From positions 51,285,702 to 51,349,701 of the forward strand of contig OX359264.1 of NCBI GenBank assembly GCA_947179155.2: a stretch of 64,000 bases of DNA, in the 5' to 3' direction. The translations under genes and the position numbers were made by a program. Shown here piece by piece: positions 20,310 to 32,900 of the stretch. A model generated the notes under the pieces. It was not told the DNA's origin. It did not search any database and was given only the letters and a program-made list of their open reading frames with translations. Positions within the stretch are counted from its first letter, which is position 1. The number at the start of each line of letters is the position of its first letter. The DNA is from Hedera helix (taxonomy: Eukaryota; Streptophyta; Magnoliopsida; Apiales; Araliaceae).

Positions 20310-23164
20310 AAACTTGGGATGTATTAGTGTGGTTCCTTTACGCACATGATACCAGAATATCGAATCATGAACAAAAAATAGTATGAGAAAAAGTTATATT
20401 GATTAGTGATTGTGAGAATCCATTATTGACCGGAGGGACACCAAAGGCTTTTGTCCTTCCATCCTTTAGATAGATAGAGGGAGGGTAGAGTTTTGGTTTT
20501 ATGTTAAACAAGGGTTTTTTCGTATTGTCAAAGAGTTGAACAATGAAAATAGAAGACAAGTGCTCGATCAAATTGATTGGGTCATGCAAGAACAAGGTTC
20601 AAATTGTTCTTCTCCCTTAGTAAGATAAATAGATGAATAGATGTATAGGTACACTGAATTAAAATTTAATATATTGACAATATATACACGAACGATATTA
20701 AAATCATATCACATTACTAACGAAATGGGTGTGTTGAACAAAATTACTTTTATTTTAATAATATGTTATCATTTTAAGATCGCTTATATATACACTCTAA
20801 GTGCATCAAACTTTAATTCAAGTACAATATAGGACACTGTATATTATATATGAAGTGGGTTGTTAAATTTGCACGCAGGCAAAATCCCTATAACATTTAA
20901 AGTCTGAATATAAATTTCATTTTAACTTATATGAAAAACATTAAATCATTTAGGGTTTTGTTATATTCCCTCATTTTAAAATATAAGAGCAATATTAAAA
21001 TTTAAAATTAATTAGAGATATTTTAAATTCAAAATTGATCTGAAGTACTTTAATTTTAGATAATACAAGTAATAGTAATTACAAGATTTGTTGTTATCAA
21101 AATTTAAATGAATTTCATGAATTTTGAATTTAAAATATATTATATTAATTTTGAATAGTCAAACGTGATCATATAATTTGACACAGAATATTTTTGATAT
21201 ATTATAAGAACATTAATTTAGTAATTACCAATAAATAAATAAGTGCTCCAACCCCTAAATATAGAGGACGGATTGGCTCATTTTCAGCCTTAATGAGAGT
21301 CATGCTTCACTTTTCAGTTTGTTCTACACATATTAAGATAATAAGATGTTTTCAAGACATACTCAAGCATATATATTTTTTTATTAATTTTTAAAATAAC
21401 AAATTTAATAAAGAAATAGTATTATTTATTTTTCGAGAAGTACTAGCAAGATTTATTAAAAGTTAGAAAGTTCGCTCGGTAAATATATCTACCTAGCAAC
21501 CGTTTCTTTTGAATATCTCATCAGTTAACATAATAAATGCGGAACTGGCTTGAGAAAACTTACAAATAAATCAAAATAAAATCTACCTATAGTGAAACAA
21601 ATGACAAATGAAATTCCAAATGAAAACTTTTCTACGAATTATACAATTACCGGGAAATATTATATATATATAGAGAGAGAGAGAGGAGAATAATTTATAG
21701 TAAATAATTGCTATGAGTAAACTGATTGAGATCTGATGGTGCAAAAAAAAAAAAAAAATTTATTTAGCCGGCTAATCAAAACGACGGCTACTACCTTTCG
21801 ATAATGCAATTGTCGAAATTATAATGGGATATGTTCTTGTAGGTGTTTTACTTATTTTAGCTCAATCAAATCACCCACATTAAGTACTAATTTGATATGT
21901 TCATCTAATGGTATAATTGGAATCCATCTTGAAATCCAAGAATGATTGTGACCCCCCAAAACAGCCTTAGCTGCCTCAGATTAATGAGACCAGATCAGTC
22001 TACGAGAGTACGGGCATATATTTCGCAGCAACAAGTACATAATAAAATCAACAATGATAAATAAGATATTAAACACAACGATAATGAATTAAACAAAATT
22101 TTACTGAGTATTTTCCAATGCACTATTCAGATGCAATTCATTCCAAAACTTTGTACATAAATCGACATCATACAGAACCTGCAAAAGCTTGCTTGTCGAA
22201 GTATCCTTATTGCTGAATCGATCCATGGCCTATCCGTTGATCTAGGTGATTTGATTAAGATTTCAAAGGTTAGTACAATAAGCAAAATCTAAGAATATAT
22301 CTGATTATAATTTCAATAATTGCAAGGGAAAAAAAAATTGAAGTGTTATATATATATATATAATATACACGTATAGATATTATTGCAATTAGTTAAAAAT
22401 AAAAGCAAAAACTTCCAAAAAGATACTAGCTGGTATTTCTATCCCTGACTTAATTTGATTTTTTTTCAATTTTATATTTGATAATTAAACACTGTTATTT
22501 ATATTTTTGTACTTTTAAAAATTAGATATTATAATAAATTAAATGTATTTTCTTACTATTATTATTTCTTTAATCTATATTTAAAAAAAATGAGATAAAT
22601 TTTAATTTTAAAATTGATTAATTTAATTTTAAAATTCCAACTAAGTCCGAATTTACGGGAGAAATAATATAATATAGATGCATATGTATATGAGGTAGTC
22701 AGGTAGCTAGGTACGTACTGATTGAACATTCCCTGGTGGAAAGGAACATATCCACGTACATACAGGAGGCGTGGAGTAATATTCCAGACTCCAAAGTGGT
22801 ATCCTATGCATTTCCATACATACCGACAATCCAGAGAGAGCGATATAATAGATAAGGCGACTGTGACAGTGAGATACAAAGGGACGCAGCCAACCCAAGC
22901 TCTGCTAAAACCACAGCCCGTTTTCTTATCACATTAATTCGATACGTCAGTGATTTATAGTTAAAGTTAGTGTTAAATGAACAATATTCGATCTTAAATT
23001 GTTTACATGAATCAATTTGAACTTGAAAATAGAGTTGAATTAAAGTCTGTTGAAGAAATTGCTTTGTATTTTTACTTCTGTACCTTTTGAATCAAGAAAT
23101 AATGTCACCTACTCCTTCAGTTTAATTCTATGCAATCTACGGAATTATTTGATAGTATCTTAAT
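20308..23164. other. Long spacer without a supported gene
   Basis: AT-rich. It contains a relic MITE segment near 20970-21240 (starts TTCCCTCATTTTAAAATATAAG), a GAGA tract at 21672-21690 and short TA tracts at 21660 and 22350. A more GC-balanced patch at 22690-22930 has overlapping short ORFs on both strands with no recognisable protein. Confidence 0.5.
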
Positions 23165-23535
23165 AAGGTTGAATGGTTGAATCGATCAGTCATTCATTGT
23201 ATTTGTTTAGAGCTGAATGAGGTTGATTGGCTAAATCGGTCAGATTTTTAGACTAAATGACTAAATTTACTTTTTTTTGGCCGAATGATTAAGTCCTGAC
23301 TGAATAAAATAAAAATATATATTAAATATTATATTAAGTAATATTAAATAAATTTATAACAATTTCGAATTTTTTTAGATAGGTAAAATAGTAAAAATAT
23401 GTTATTCGGATATTTTAGACATGTCACTTATCAAACAACTTTTTTCTTTCAGTATTCAAAAATTTACTTCAATTAGCTCATTCAGATTACTTAAGCATTC
23501 AAAACTATTTCATTTATTTTTTACCAAATAAAAGA
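23165..23535 (-). mobile_element. MITE of a TGAATG-rich family, copy 2
   Basis: Its reverse complement aligns along its length with 18835-19218. Shared blocks include AATCTGAATGAGCT, TTTTTACTATTTTAC and AAATTTATTTAATATTACTT. The outer ends are less clear than in copy 1. Confidence 0.65.
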
Positions 23536-23779
23536 AATGAGAAGAGTACTGATTTTAGAAAGGGGTTGTATGGCATGCAATCTTTTGAATTTTGAATTTT
23601 CTGATCATCATATTACAATTTTAAAGAATACAAGGATATCTTTAGTTATGAACACGGACTCTCTGTCTCTATAAATGTGGTTTTATTCTCAAAATTTTGA
23701 TAAAACTCCTATTATATCTTTACAAGTAATTGTACAATTAACGCGTGCACCATTGAAACTAGTAAAGAATAGTATAACA

Positions 23780-23785
<6 letters not shown>

Positions 23786-23833
<48 letters not shown>
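23786..23833. repeat. (TA)n microsatellite upstream of the CDK inhibitor gene
   Basis: Uninterrupted TA tract about 290 bp before the ATG at 24122. The ORFs read through it on both strands are artefacts of the repeat. Confidence 0.95.
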
Positions 23834-23835
<2 letters not shown>

Positions 23836-24121
23836 GAGCATAGGGCTGTCATTCATTAGTGTGGAAGGCATTGTCATGTTAGCTAAAATAAGAGTAAAAT
23901 CAAATTAAGTCGTCAAGAAACCTACGTAGACGAAGAAAAACAAATACAATGAGAGAAGCCAACAGGTTCATCTTCAGAAGATAAGAAATAATACTAAGCT
24001 ACCTACATACACATATTTCTCAATCTCTCTCTTTAATTTTCTCTATTATTGTCAATGTTCTCCCATCTTTTTCTCCATATATCGTCTTCTATTTGTCTAC
24101 AGTAACATATTCTTGACCTCC

Positions 24122-24442
24122 ATGTCTGAAAAACATGTACCAGTAGTAGAGGAAAATTCGGCACAAGAAAAAGGTGAAGCTAATGATCATCATTTAGCAA
24201 AGGACAACGACGAAGAGTGTCGAACTCCAACTGCCGGGGAAAACAAGATTCCGAGAGCTCAAAACTGCCCACCGGCACCGCGGAAACGCAAACAAGAAGA
24301 AGACCAAGTCATGTTCTTGCCTAAGAGAAAATTTCCCAAGTTGCAATCTTTTGAAATCGTTGGACGTGAGGAAGTAGAGTCGTTTTTTGAATCGTCTAGG
24401 GTTTCATCTAGGACTATTAACAAGAGGCATAGGAGTCATTAA
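24122..24442 (+). CDS. SMR: SIAMESE-related cyclin-dependent kinase inhibitor (SMR)
   Basis: A single-exon gene for a 106-aa protein. Residues 32-57 hold the family hallmark, ECRTPT followed by KIP and CPPAPRKRK. A short conserved C-terminal motif, REEVESFF, lies at 82-89. The rest is acidic and likely disordered, with basic clusters at 54-57 and 68-70 that could act in nuclear import. SIAMESE/SMR proteins bind CDK-cyclin complexes in the nucleus, block mitotic entry and promote endoreduplication, often under stress or hormone signals. The ATG at 24122 starts this frame and is preceded by a CT-rich leader (24020-24045). The length is normal for the family. Which SMR paralogue it is cannot be told. 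Its neighbours are mobile DNA only. Confidence 0.88.
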   Translation: MSEKHVPVVEENSAQEKGEANDHHLAKDNDEECRTPTAGENKIPRAQNCPPAPRKRKQEEDQVMFLPKRKFPKLQSFEIVGREEVESFFESSRVSSRTINKRHRSH

Positions 24443-24481
24443 TCAAGCGATATTTGTGCTCTAAATTTCTCCATTTTGTAT

Positions 24482-24487
24482 AATAAA
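24482..24487 (+). terminator. Likely polyadenylation signal of the SMR gene
   Basis: AATAAA lies 40 bp after the stop codon in an AT-rich 3' region. It is a plausible near-upstream element; cleavage is not visible from sequence. Confidence 0.4.
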
Positions 24488-24499
24488 ATTTACATTAGT

Positions 24500-27400
24500 T
24501 TAATCTTGCAGCCGAGCGTAAATGGAGAATTTTGGAATGGAGTTATCGTTTCTGTTCTATTATGGCTTACTTGGGGGAAAGCAGGGCAGAAGGTACAACC
24601 ACCCTATCTGGAGCTCTTAGGGAGTGCTTTAATTTAGTATTTGTTTACATGATTTGAGTGATTTCAAATATGCAGAGATACTGTATAAATTAATAAGATT
24701 TGTCTGTATAATGGTAATTAGTCAATTCTTGATAATTATTACTTACATGCTTTTGATTTTTTTGTTTAGTTTATTTTTCAGTTCCGAGAATTCATTGGGA
24801 ACATCAATTGAGTAGGCCCAATGACACATTGATTCAAAGCTAATTCTCTTATCTGTTTGTATACGGCTTCGGAAGGTGAATGTAATTGTGTAAATGAAGT
24901 TTCTACTTCTAGTTTCCTATATTGATTGAATTTTTTAAGAATCAACCAATATATACAAGCTAGGAGGGGTGTTTGGAAGTGGTCTATTAGTTGGGTTTGT
25001 GGATTCAAACTCGTGAGGTTGTCCGAATTAAAATAAAAAAAATATTTTAATTTATCATATGGTGAGACATATGGTTATTTCTTGATGCTTAATTTTTTCT
25101 GAAATTGACAAGGCATTGGGACATGGTAATCACGCAAACTTTGTGGCGGTTTTCAAGACTACTAAAGTCATGAGGTTTTAAATGGCAGGTTCCTTTTTTT
25201 GGATTTGAATTGTTAATATGGCAGGGAGCCACATGTATGGTTACTTAATTTTGAATCTAACGTGGAAGTGAGTTATGTTACCATATCATTGGGATATATA
25301 TATATATATATAACTTCTTGTGGCGTGAGTTTGCTACAAGAAATTCACAATTAGTGAGTGCATATTATGTTTTCGGTAGAGTAATAATATGGGAATTTTA
25401 TTGCCGAATGAAACAAAAATTGAGAGTTTACGTAAAGATTTATTTACTGGTACAGTCATCTATTCGGATTAATTAATAGTTAGAAGATTTAAATTAATTT
25501 GAAGAATTTTGGATGGTGAGGTAATTTGAGTTTTTACTCAAATTCAATTATTCTTGTACTCTCTTAGTTTTGTAATATTTTAAATTTTTGGATGTTAAAA
25601 ACTTGGAAGGACAATTTGTACCCACGGTTGATTATAGTGAAATTTTTGAAGTTATGTAATTTTTAACTCTTAATTTTAGAAGGTTTTCTAAGTAAAATTT
25701 GGTGTCTTGCATTCATTTTATTTTTCATACTGTCATATTCTATGATATTTATTTATTCGATAAAACTGCATAATATTTGTTTGACGTGCTTTTAATATTT
25801 TTACTATTTAATTTATCAAAAATGATTCTATTTCAAAGAGTTCCCTTAACGCTATTGTTCCTTAATTTTTAATACTTTCTTAATCAGTGGAGTACTAAAA
25901 TTCCCAATCATATCAAAATTATAGTTTAAGAATCTTAATTGTTCACATAATTGATCTTCTTTCAATTGTCTTTAATATTTTGTTCAAATAATCCAAAACA
26001 AAAGTGAATATATTAAATTTATAAATATATTAACACAAATATAATACCTTTACACACTAGTTAACATGTCAAATCAAGAAGATGGGTTATGGTAGTCAAA
26101 AGTTCAAATTTAATGAACATTATAATTAGTCTTGAAACATATATCAATAAAAGTTACATATGTTATCAATTATTTAATACAAGAATCTGAATAATATGTA
26201 GTCAGTAATTATTTTGCATCCATATCTAAACATATTTACAATCATCAAGAATCACATTAAAAACAGATATTTTATACTAATAAAATAATTCCACATAATA
26301 GAGAAAATAAGGAATTAAATAATCAGTAAAAGAACAACCATAATGTCTTTAATAATTTTGTATAGGGGGAAAAAAATGAGTAAAATGTAATTTTACCTCA
26401 TCAATCTACATAAATATATACAAATATCCTTCCTCGCAATCGGAGATAACACGGCGGGCCTCATTCATCATGTTCTGATTCGAAAGGATCTTGTTGAATG
26501 AATTGATTCATTGATCTTGAAATAAAAACAACATAAAGAAAGTTGAGTGATAGACAAAGAGAATGGTTGTTTTCAGATGATGAAACGACTGAAAAAATTA
26601 TCCCAAAAAACATTCAAAAGAGAAGTTCTAGGGTTAGTTCTTGTTTCAATCATTTATTGCACTAGTCTCGTAAAGTAAATTCCTTACCCACATATGGTTT
26701 ACACATTTCTCTAATCATCATATGTTTAAAAAATCATCACTTAGTCATTCATGGTTTAATAAAATTGTAAAAAAATAGTAGGTGTTAAGAGTATTACAAT
26801 ACGTACCCCTATTATTATTAAGAGTCAAATGTTGATTAGCTTCCTTTGTTAAATTTCAGAAAGCTAAACTAGTTGATAGCCCACTTCTTGTTTGGGATGT
26901 ATAAATTGTTTTTGATCTATAGTTGGCATCTCATATACCTTGCATATGAGGCTCCCACTTCTTCCGCCTCTTGCTTGTTTTTGGTCCAAGAATAAAATTC
27001 TTAATGATACTTAGTTATATTCACCAATTTTTACAATAATAGCGTGATCTACAGCGGGATTAACCGCATTTTATATGTTTTGAATCTATTTATCTACTTT
27101 TAAGGGCATTTAAATGTTCATTTTCAAAATCACAAAAATACCCTCCTTTATTCAATATCTCTATGGGGTAAAGAAGGTTCGAAAAGGATTAATAAAAAAT
27201 TTCATTTATTAACAATGAATAATCATGAAATCGCATCTTCTTTTTTTTTCGAAAAGACATCAAATTGATCAGAATATAAAAAACATCACACAACCCTTTA
27301 TTACTATTATTTATTTTGGCAATAAGAATATTTTTTTCATATCCTTATGAATCAAATAATACTATGTTAGGTATGCCCCTTGGCTATTATATTTAATGTT

Positions 27401-28430
27401 TCTTTAATACAATATTAAATTTAGCAACAACAAAAAATATTAGCTCATATTTTGCATTTTTTTTATCGGCAAAAAAAAAATCATTAATACCCAAAAGTTC
27501 AAAACAAAAATGATGAATCCATAAACTTTGGATCGATTAGACCGCACAAGAATTATAAAGTTTCATAACTTAAAAGAACACTAAAAAGGAATTCTAGGCC
27601 AGATAACACAAGTGACTCCTCTATTGCACCTTTTTGTCCTTCCCTAAACAGACTGTAGGATCCAACAACACAAACAAAATGTGCATATATATAGATAGAT
27701 GCCATCATTTAACCGTACCACTTGCTTCAGATTTCAGCACATGCTTTTCTCCCATTACCAAAAATCTAAATTGTGTTTTTTGACAGTACTCCTCTTGACT
27801 GGCGGGCCGGTACCGCCTTACTCGTAAGTGACCACCATACCATGCACAAGCTAATCATAATTCTTGAAGCCAAGTTCATAAAATGTGCAGGAAACCATTA
27901 CAAGCTTCGGAGCCAGCTACCTACGGGACACTTCTATCAGTCTCATAAAACCCCATAACATAGGATAATTAAGCACCTTAATTTTTCCCCATATCAATCT
28001 GCTCCTGCACTGAATTAAGTTTAACTGGTCCCAACTCTCGCCCAAATGAAATTGTTATACAAATAAATATAACCACCTCATTTGTTATTTATCTTGTTTA
28101 ATTTCTTCTTAATTATCTACAAATAGCAAGCTTGTATATTATTATTATTAATCATTTCAGTCAAGCTCAAATCAAGTACTGATACACAAATCAAAATAAA
28201 CAAAATTTAATATTTATAATTTTATTACTCTACAGTCTTGTATTGTTTTGTTTTCACTAAAATACCACCATGCTAAAACTTAACAAATGAGAAATTAGAA
28301 AAGTTAAACCACCCCAAACGGTCTATTCAGTAGTATAATCTTGAAAGTTGAATTCCCTCTAAAGAAAACCCACCCTTCGATCAGTTTTTACCTTTTCACT
28401 TTTACCACCACGTAGCAACTGCTATGGACA
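24500..28430. other. Four-kilobase spacer between SMR and the H2B locus
   Basis: Mostly AT-rich sequence without supported genes. A short TA tract lies at 25290-25312. The ORF at 27773-27958 has no recognisable motif and no ATG context worth trusting. CATGCA (RY-type motif, seed promoters) occurs at 27841-27846, but a hexamer is weak evidence. Confidence 0.5.
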
Positions 28431-28438
28431 CCTGTCAC

Positions 28439-28448
28439 ACACGTGTCC
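28439..28448 (+). promoter_or_regulatory. ABRE/G-box-like site upstream of the H2B.8-like gene
   Basis: ACACGTGTCC lies 137 bp before the ATG and contains the ACGTG core bound by ABA-responsive bZIP factors. H2B.8/H2B.S genes are known for expression in seeds and sperm, so an ABRE would fit. This is inference from one short motif. Confidence 0.4.
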
Positions 28449-28584
28449 CCCTCCAGAACTCTCACCACAGTTACAAATCCACACCCGGCAAAATAAAATA
28501 AAAAATCTGGCACATTTCCATTGTCCCCGGCCACTTTCAAACACTTCCACAATCCCAGAGAAAAGCAGAGGAGAGAGAAAATAA

Positions 28585-28796
28585 ATGGCTCCCAAGAAGG
28601 CTTCAGGGAAAACAACCGCCGTACTGAAAACAACCACCAAAGTTGTTGAAGAAACGGTTCAAGTCTCCGTCACCAGAACCACCCCAAAATCACCCAAAAG
28701 AAACATAGACGAAGAAGAAAAGGGTGAAAAGACAAAAAAGGGCACGGCGGAGGGAGAAAAGGAAAAGGAACCGCAAACAGTCCAAGTCCAAGAAGG
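28585..28796 (+). pseudogene. Histone H2B.8/H2B.S-like gene, N-terminal tail piece
   Basis: The ATG is followed by MAPKKASGKTT and KVVEETVQVSVT, then a long Lys/Glu/Thr-rich disordered tail. This start matches the flowering-plant variant H2B.8 (also called H2B.S; HTB8 in Arabidopsis), whose extended tail helps compact chromatin in sperm and seeds. The frame is cut after codon 70 (GAA GG) by a solo LTR with TSD GAAGG. Translation from this ATG now continues into the LTR and stops at 28987-28989, giving 134 aa of which 63 or so are LTR-derived. The reading frame resumes at 29164. Assignment to H2B.8 rests on the tail start plus the downstream histone fold and on my memory of the family. Confidence 0.75.
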
Positions 28797-29158
28797 TGTT
28801 ATGAAAGAAACAATTGACAGAAATGAAATAAACTTGCAGAGAAAGAAAATGAAACTAAAATTTGCAATTCATTCTTTTGATACCCTCTTCCAGTGGCTTC
28901 GATTACATTTATACCGATGTCTAACGGCTTTCTGTTACGTCATTGACAGAACCAATGAGCATAAGACACACGCATTTGCTGCTAGTTGAGGAACTACTAC
29001 AATAACTAAACGACTACGTTTCATACTAATCTGAAGATCAATACAATAACTAGAACGACTACGTTTTATCAGCTTTTATTATGGGTCATACGACCTCGTT
29101 TCATTACTACACTCTCAACTAACTTTCAACCAACTGATTTAGCCTTCGAATCCCAACA
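28797..29158 (-). mobile_element. Solo LTR (362 bp) inside the H2B coding sequence
   Basis: TG...CA boundaries are flanked by the 5-bp duplication GAAGG (28792-28796 and 29159-29163). On the minus strand it starts TGTTGGGATTCG and has three AACG..CGTT-type repeats. A TATA box (GGTATAAATG, 28906-28915) follows, and the LTR ends CTTTCATAACA. Length and ends suggest Ty1/copia, which is inference. No internal region is present, so it is a solo LTR left by recombination. It carries stop codons in the host frame. Confidence 0.85.
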
Positions 29159-29163
29159 GAAGG

Positions 29164-29618
29164 CACCCCAACTCCACCGCCACCAAACAATCAAGAAGAA
29201 GAAGAAGAAGAAGAAGAAGAAGAAGAAGCAGCAGCCAATCAGAAGAAAACCCAAAAAACCACTACTACCAAAAAAGAGAAAAATAAAGAGGGTAGTAAGA
29301 AGACGAAAAAGGGCACAGAGGGAGAAAAGGGGACAAGAAAGAGGAAGAGGGGAAGTGGGGGTGGAGGGGAAGGGTATAAAAGGTATGTGCATATGGTAAT
29401 GAAGCAGGTTCATCCAGATATGGGGATATCCTCGAAAGCCATGACGATATTGAACAATTTGATGAGCGATATGTTCGAGAGGCTGGTAGATGGGGCAGCA
29501 CGCCTTACGAAGATGACCGGAAGGAGGACGATGTCGTCGAGGGAGATTCAAGGAGCGGTGAAATTGGTGTTGCCGGGGGAGCTTGGGAAGCATGCCATTT
29601 CGGAGGGGACTAAGGTTG
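29164..29618 (+). pseudogene. Histone H2B.8/H2B.S-like gene, tail remainder and histone fold
   Basis: The frame continues directly from 28796. It encodes a Pro/Asn stretch, a poly-Glu run from (GAA)n at 29195-29227, a Lys-rich stretch, a glycine run and then GYKRYVHMVMKQVHPD, where the histone fold begins. Conserved H2B blocks follow: GISSKAM, MFERLV, SSREIQGAVKLVLPGEL, KHA and EGTK. An LTR begins at 29619, after the first base of a Val codon. Read on, the frame uses LTR sequence for SRRRVGRRI and stops at 29648-29650. The original tail (VTNYL...) survives beyond the element at 35331-35374. With the solo LTR upstream no full-length product is expected unless the LTR is spliced out, so I call it a pseudogene or disrupted allele. 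Confidence 0.82.
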
Positions 29619-29961
29619 TGTCACGAAGGAGAGTAGGAAGGAGAATATAGCCGTTGCTAAGTAAACTATCATGAAACGCATCGTTTCATAACTCCTTCTT
29701 GTTTCAGTTTATTAAACGCACCGTATCACTAATTAGCTATAGCAAGCATGGAACGCATCGTTTTACTTATTATTGTTAATTAGTTGATGCAAGGTTTCCG
29801 TGATTGCCGGAATAAGTTGTTAGTAGCTGAGCTGCTATAAAAGGCACAAGGATCAGTGTAATGAGTATGAAAAAGTTTATCCGAAATTTCAATACTTTCA
29901 TTTCTGTTGTTTCTTTCTGTTATTCATTTCTGTTTTGCTTGCATTCGTCACGTACGTGACA
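29619..29961 (+). repeat. 5' LTR of the Reina-like element (343 bp)
   Basis: It contains a near-palindrome TGAAACGCATCGTTTCA and two related sites, then a TATA box at 29836-29844. The first 32 bases are translated as the end of the disrupted H2B frame. Confidence 0.92.
29836..29844 (+). promoter_or_regulatory. TATA box of the Reina-like 5' LTR
   Basis: TATAAAAGG lies 126 bp before the end of the LTR. The corresponding site is missing from the 3' LTR because of an internal deletion. Confidence 0.65.
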
Positions 29962-29964
29962 AAT

Positions 29965-29976
29965 TGGTATCAGAGC
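29965..29976 (+). other. Primer binding site of the Reina-like element
   Basis: TGGTATCAGAGC starts four bases after the 5' LTR and is the standard plant site for initiator tRNA-Met. Confidence 0.88.
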
Positions 29977-29992
29977 AGTACCTGGGCCATCA

Positions 29993-32900
29993 ATGGCGGA
30001 ATCCTCTACTAGACCGTCCGTCCAAAAACATGAGAAGGATCTTAAGGCGCTAGAGGGAAGGATGGATCAGATACAGGAAACTATAAACAAAAGCTTGGAA
30101 CAGTCTTCAGTCCAGAAAGAAGAGACGGGAGTCCAGATTGCTCAACTGAACCAGAAAATGCAAAGTCTCAGCGAGGAGATAGCGCAGAGAATCATGGAGG
30201 TCATGGAAGCAAACCGTCAATCGGAGAAGGGAAGAGCTATTGAGGTACATACCAATCCTGTAAATCTAGAATCCACTAGTATTCCAGATCCACCACTGCT
30301 ACATCCCCCACAACTGCCCACATCACCCACAACAATTCCTCTACCTCCACTACAATTTGGAACTGCTACTAGTCTTGTTTCTGTTCCAATCACCACTGTG
30401 AATTCTGTTCCAAAATCACACATTAACCACCAAATTACCTACAGTTCTCCATACTCACCTTACCTACCCACTCCACCGGGAGTATCCAGTCCTGAACACA
30501 TCACTAGACCTCTTGTGATGACCACACCAAACTGCACTTCAGCCAAACCACCAGCTTACACTGCTCCAATGGGAGGGTGGTCCTCATACCCAGATTCCAT
30601 TGGTAGTTTGGGAATCACTGCACCAGTATATAATCCTAGTCTTATTGCCGCAACAACAACTATTCCCCAGTATGGCAACATCAATCCACAACACTGTCCA
30701 AACTACAGTAATTCCTTCAGTCAACCAATTTCAGTTACCAATCCTATACAAACAGGGTTTCACACTCAGTCACTTCCTACAAGCCCCCCAAACCCCTTTC
30801 ACAGTTACGGTCAGTTTTCCTCCACCACTTCACCTTACAATTCCAGCAGTGGTCCCCCTCTTCAGAATATTACCTACCACTGGCCCCAAACCGCAGAAGG
30901 GAATTCTCACAGACAATCCAGTAACCCATTCTTACCTTTTCCCATGCCAAAAATGGACTTTCCTCATTTTGATGGCAGAGACCCTAGGGGATGGTTTAAA
31001 AAATGCGAAAAATTCTTTCAGCTTAACCCCATGCTTGACCCCAGATCTAAAGTGTTGTATGCTGCCTTATATTTAGAAGGAGAAGCAGATGTGTGGTATC
31101 AATCCTTGCAAGATGAAAAACCTTGGTTATTATGGGATGAATTTGTCTACCATGTCTGCCATCGATTCTCAAAAGGGGGACATGAGAATCTGACAGGACA
31201 ATTTAACAAGTTAATGCAAAAAGGAAAGGTTGATGATTACATAAAAAAATTTGAGGAGTTGAAATCATACATGCTGGCCCAGAATAAGGAATGTACTGAG
31301 GATTACTTCATTGAGAGTTTCCTCAGTGGACTAAAAGAAGAAATTGCCAATGCACTCTATATTGTGAAGCCCAGGGATTTAAGGGAAGCCATAAGTCAGG
31401 CTAGGAGGCAGGAAGTCTACCTAGAATCATTGGACAGGAGGGCTCAGGGTACTACCAGAATTGGAGGAGAGAGCCAGACTCACAGATCCAAGACCAGTCA
31501 CAACATGAATCAGGAAACTCCTTCGCATGTGAGAACTATAACTGGTGCAGGGCAGAAGTCATTTCCTATTAAGAGATTAACTACAGCAGAAATGGCACAA
31601 AGAAGAGAAAAAGGGTTGTGTTATCATTGTGATGAAGTCTATGTGCAGGGACATAAATGCAAGCAAAGGCATATATATATAATGATCACAGAGGAGGAGG
31701 AGGAGGACAACACAGAAGATTCCAATCAGGAAGTAGCTGTTATCATGCAAGGAGAGGAAGGTGAGCTGTTGAAGATTGAGGACAACTGTGGAGTTTCAAT
31801 TCATGCCCTCACTGGTACCCATGGAATTCACACCATAAAACTGCAAGGACAGGTGAAAAACTCTACCATTAATATGCTTCTGGATAGTGGATCCACACAC
31901 AACTTCATTTCACAAGCATTAGTTAAAAGGCTGCAGTTAGTTACCGAACCCTGTACCCCTATTAAAGTGACAGTAGCCAATGGGCATATCATCTATTGTG
32001 ATAGAAGGATTGCTAGTTTCAAGTGGAGGCTGGATCAGGGAGAATTCCTGGCACCAATGTATGTCATTCCTCTTGGAGGATATGATGCAGTCCTTGGAGT
32101 ACAGTGGATGCAGACTGTAAGTCCCATTAGCCTGGATTTTGACAACAAACAGGTAATCATTCATTGGAAGGGAAGCAGAGTGGTGCTAGATAATCAAGGA
32201 AACTCAAATAACTACTATTCTCTGAAAGTAACAGACAAATTCAAATGGAACCCCAAGGGGGAGACTTACTTTTTGGTGCAGTTAACAGCCATTGAGGGAG
32301 AAAAAGAACCTGATGGGAAGGTGCCAGACGTAATAGAACAGTTGGTTCAAACTTATGAAGACATATTCAGGGAGCCACAAGGACTACCACCAGCAAGAAT
32401 GCAAGATCATCACATTCCCATAGTATCGGGAAGCAGTCCCATCAATTCAAACCCTTATCGATACCCTTACCTGCAGAAAACAGAGATTGAAAAGATGGTA
32501 AGGGAAATGCTAGATAATGGGATCATCAAGCACAGTACATCCCCCTATGCTTCGCCGGTTCTACTAGTTAAAAAGAAGGATAACACATGGAGATTTTGCA
32601 TTGATTACAGGGCCTTAAACAAAATCACTGTGAAAAATAAATTTCCCATACCTATTATTGAAGAACTCCTAGATGAGTTGAAGGGAAGCAAGTTCTATAC
32701 CAAGCTAGATTTGAGAAGTGGGTACCATCAAATAAGAGTCAAGGCAGAGGACACTCACAAAACAGCCTTCAAAACACACCAAGGTCACTATGAATTCCTA
32801 GTTATGCCTTTCGGCTTGACTAATGCGCCTGCCACTTTTCAATGTATCATGAATGAGGTATTTGCCCCTTATCTCAGAAAATGTGTGTTGGTCTTTTTTG

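Noticed and set aside
22562..22937. Overlapping ORFs on both strands in a GC-balanced patch
   Set aside because: No recognisable motif or splice pattern. I considered a microRNA precursor, but the fold of about 22733-22790 is weak and no known mature sequence was recognised.
23675..23908. ORFs with Ile-Tyr repeats on both strands
   Set aside because: They are translations of the (TA)n microsatellite.
27773..27958. 61-aa ORF upstream of the H2B locus
   Set aside because: No family resemblance; isolated in AT-rich spacer.
29126..29593. 155-aa minus-strand ORF with a run of Phe
   Set aside because: It is the antisense shadow of the poly-Glu and histone-fold coding sequence.
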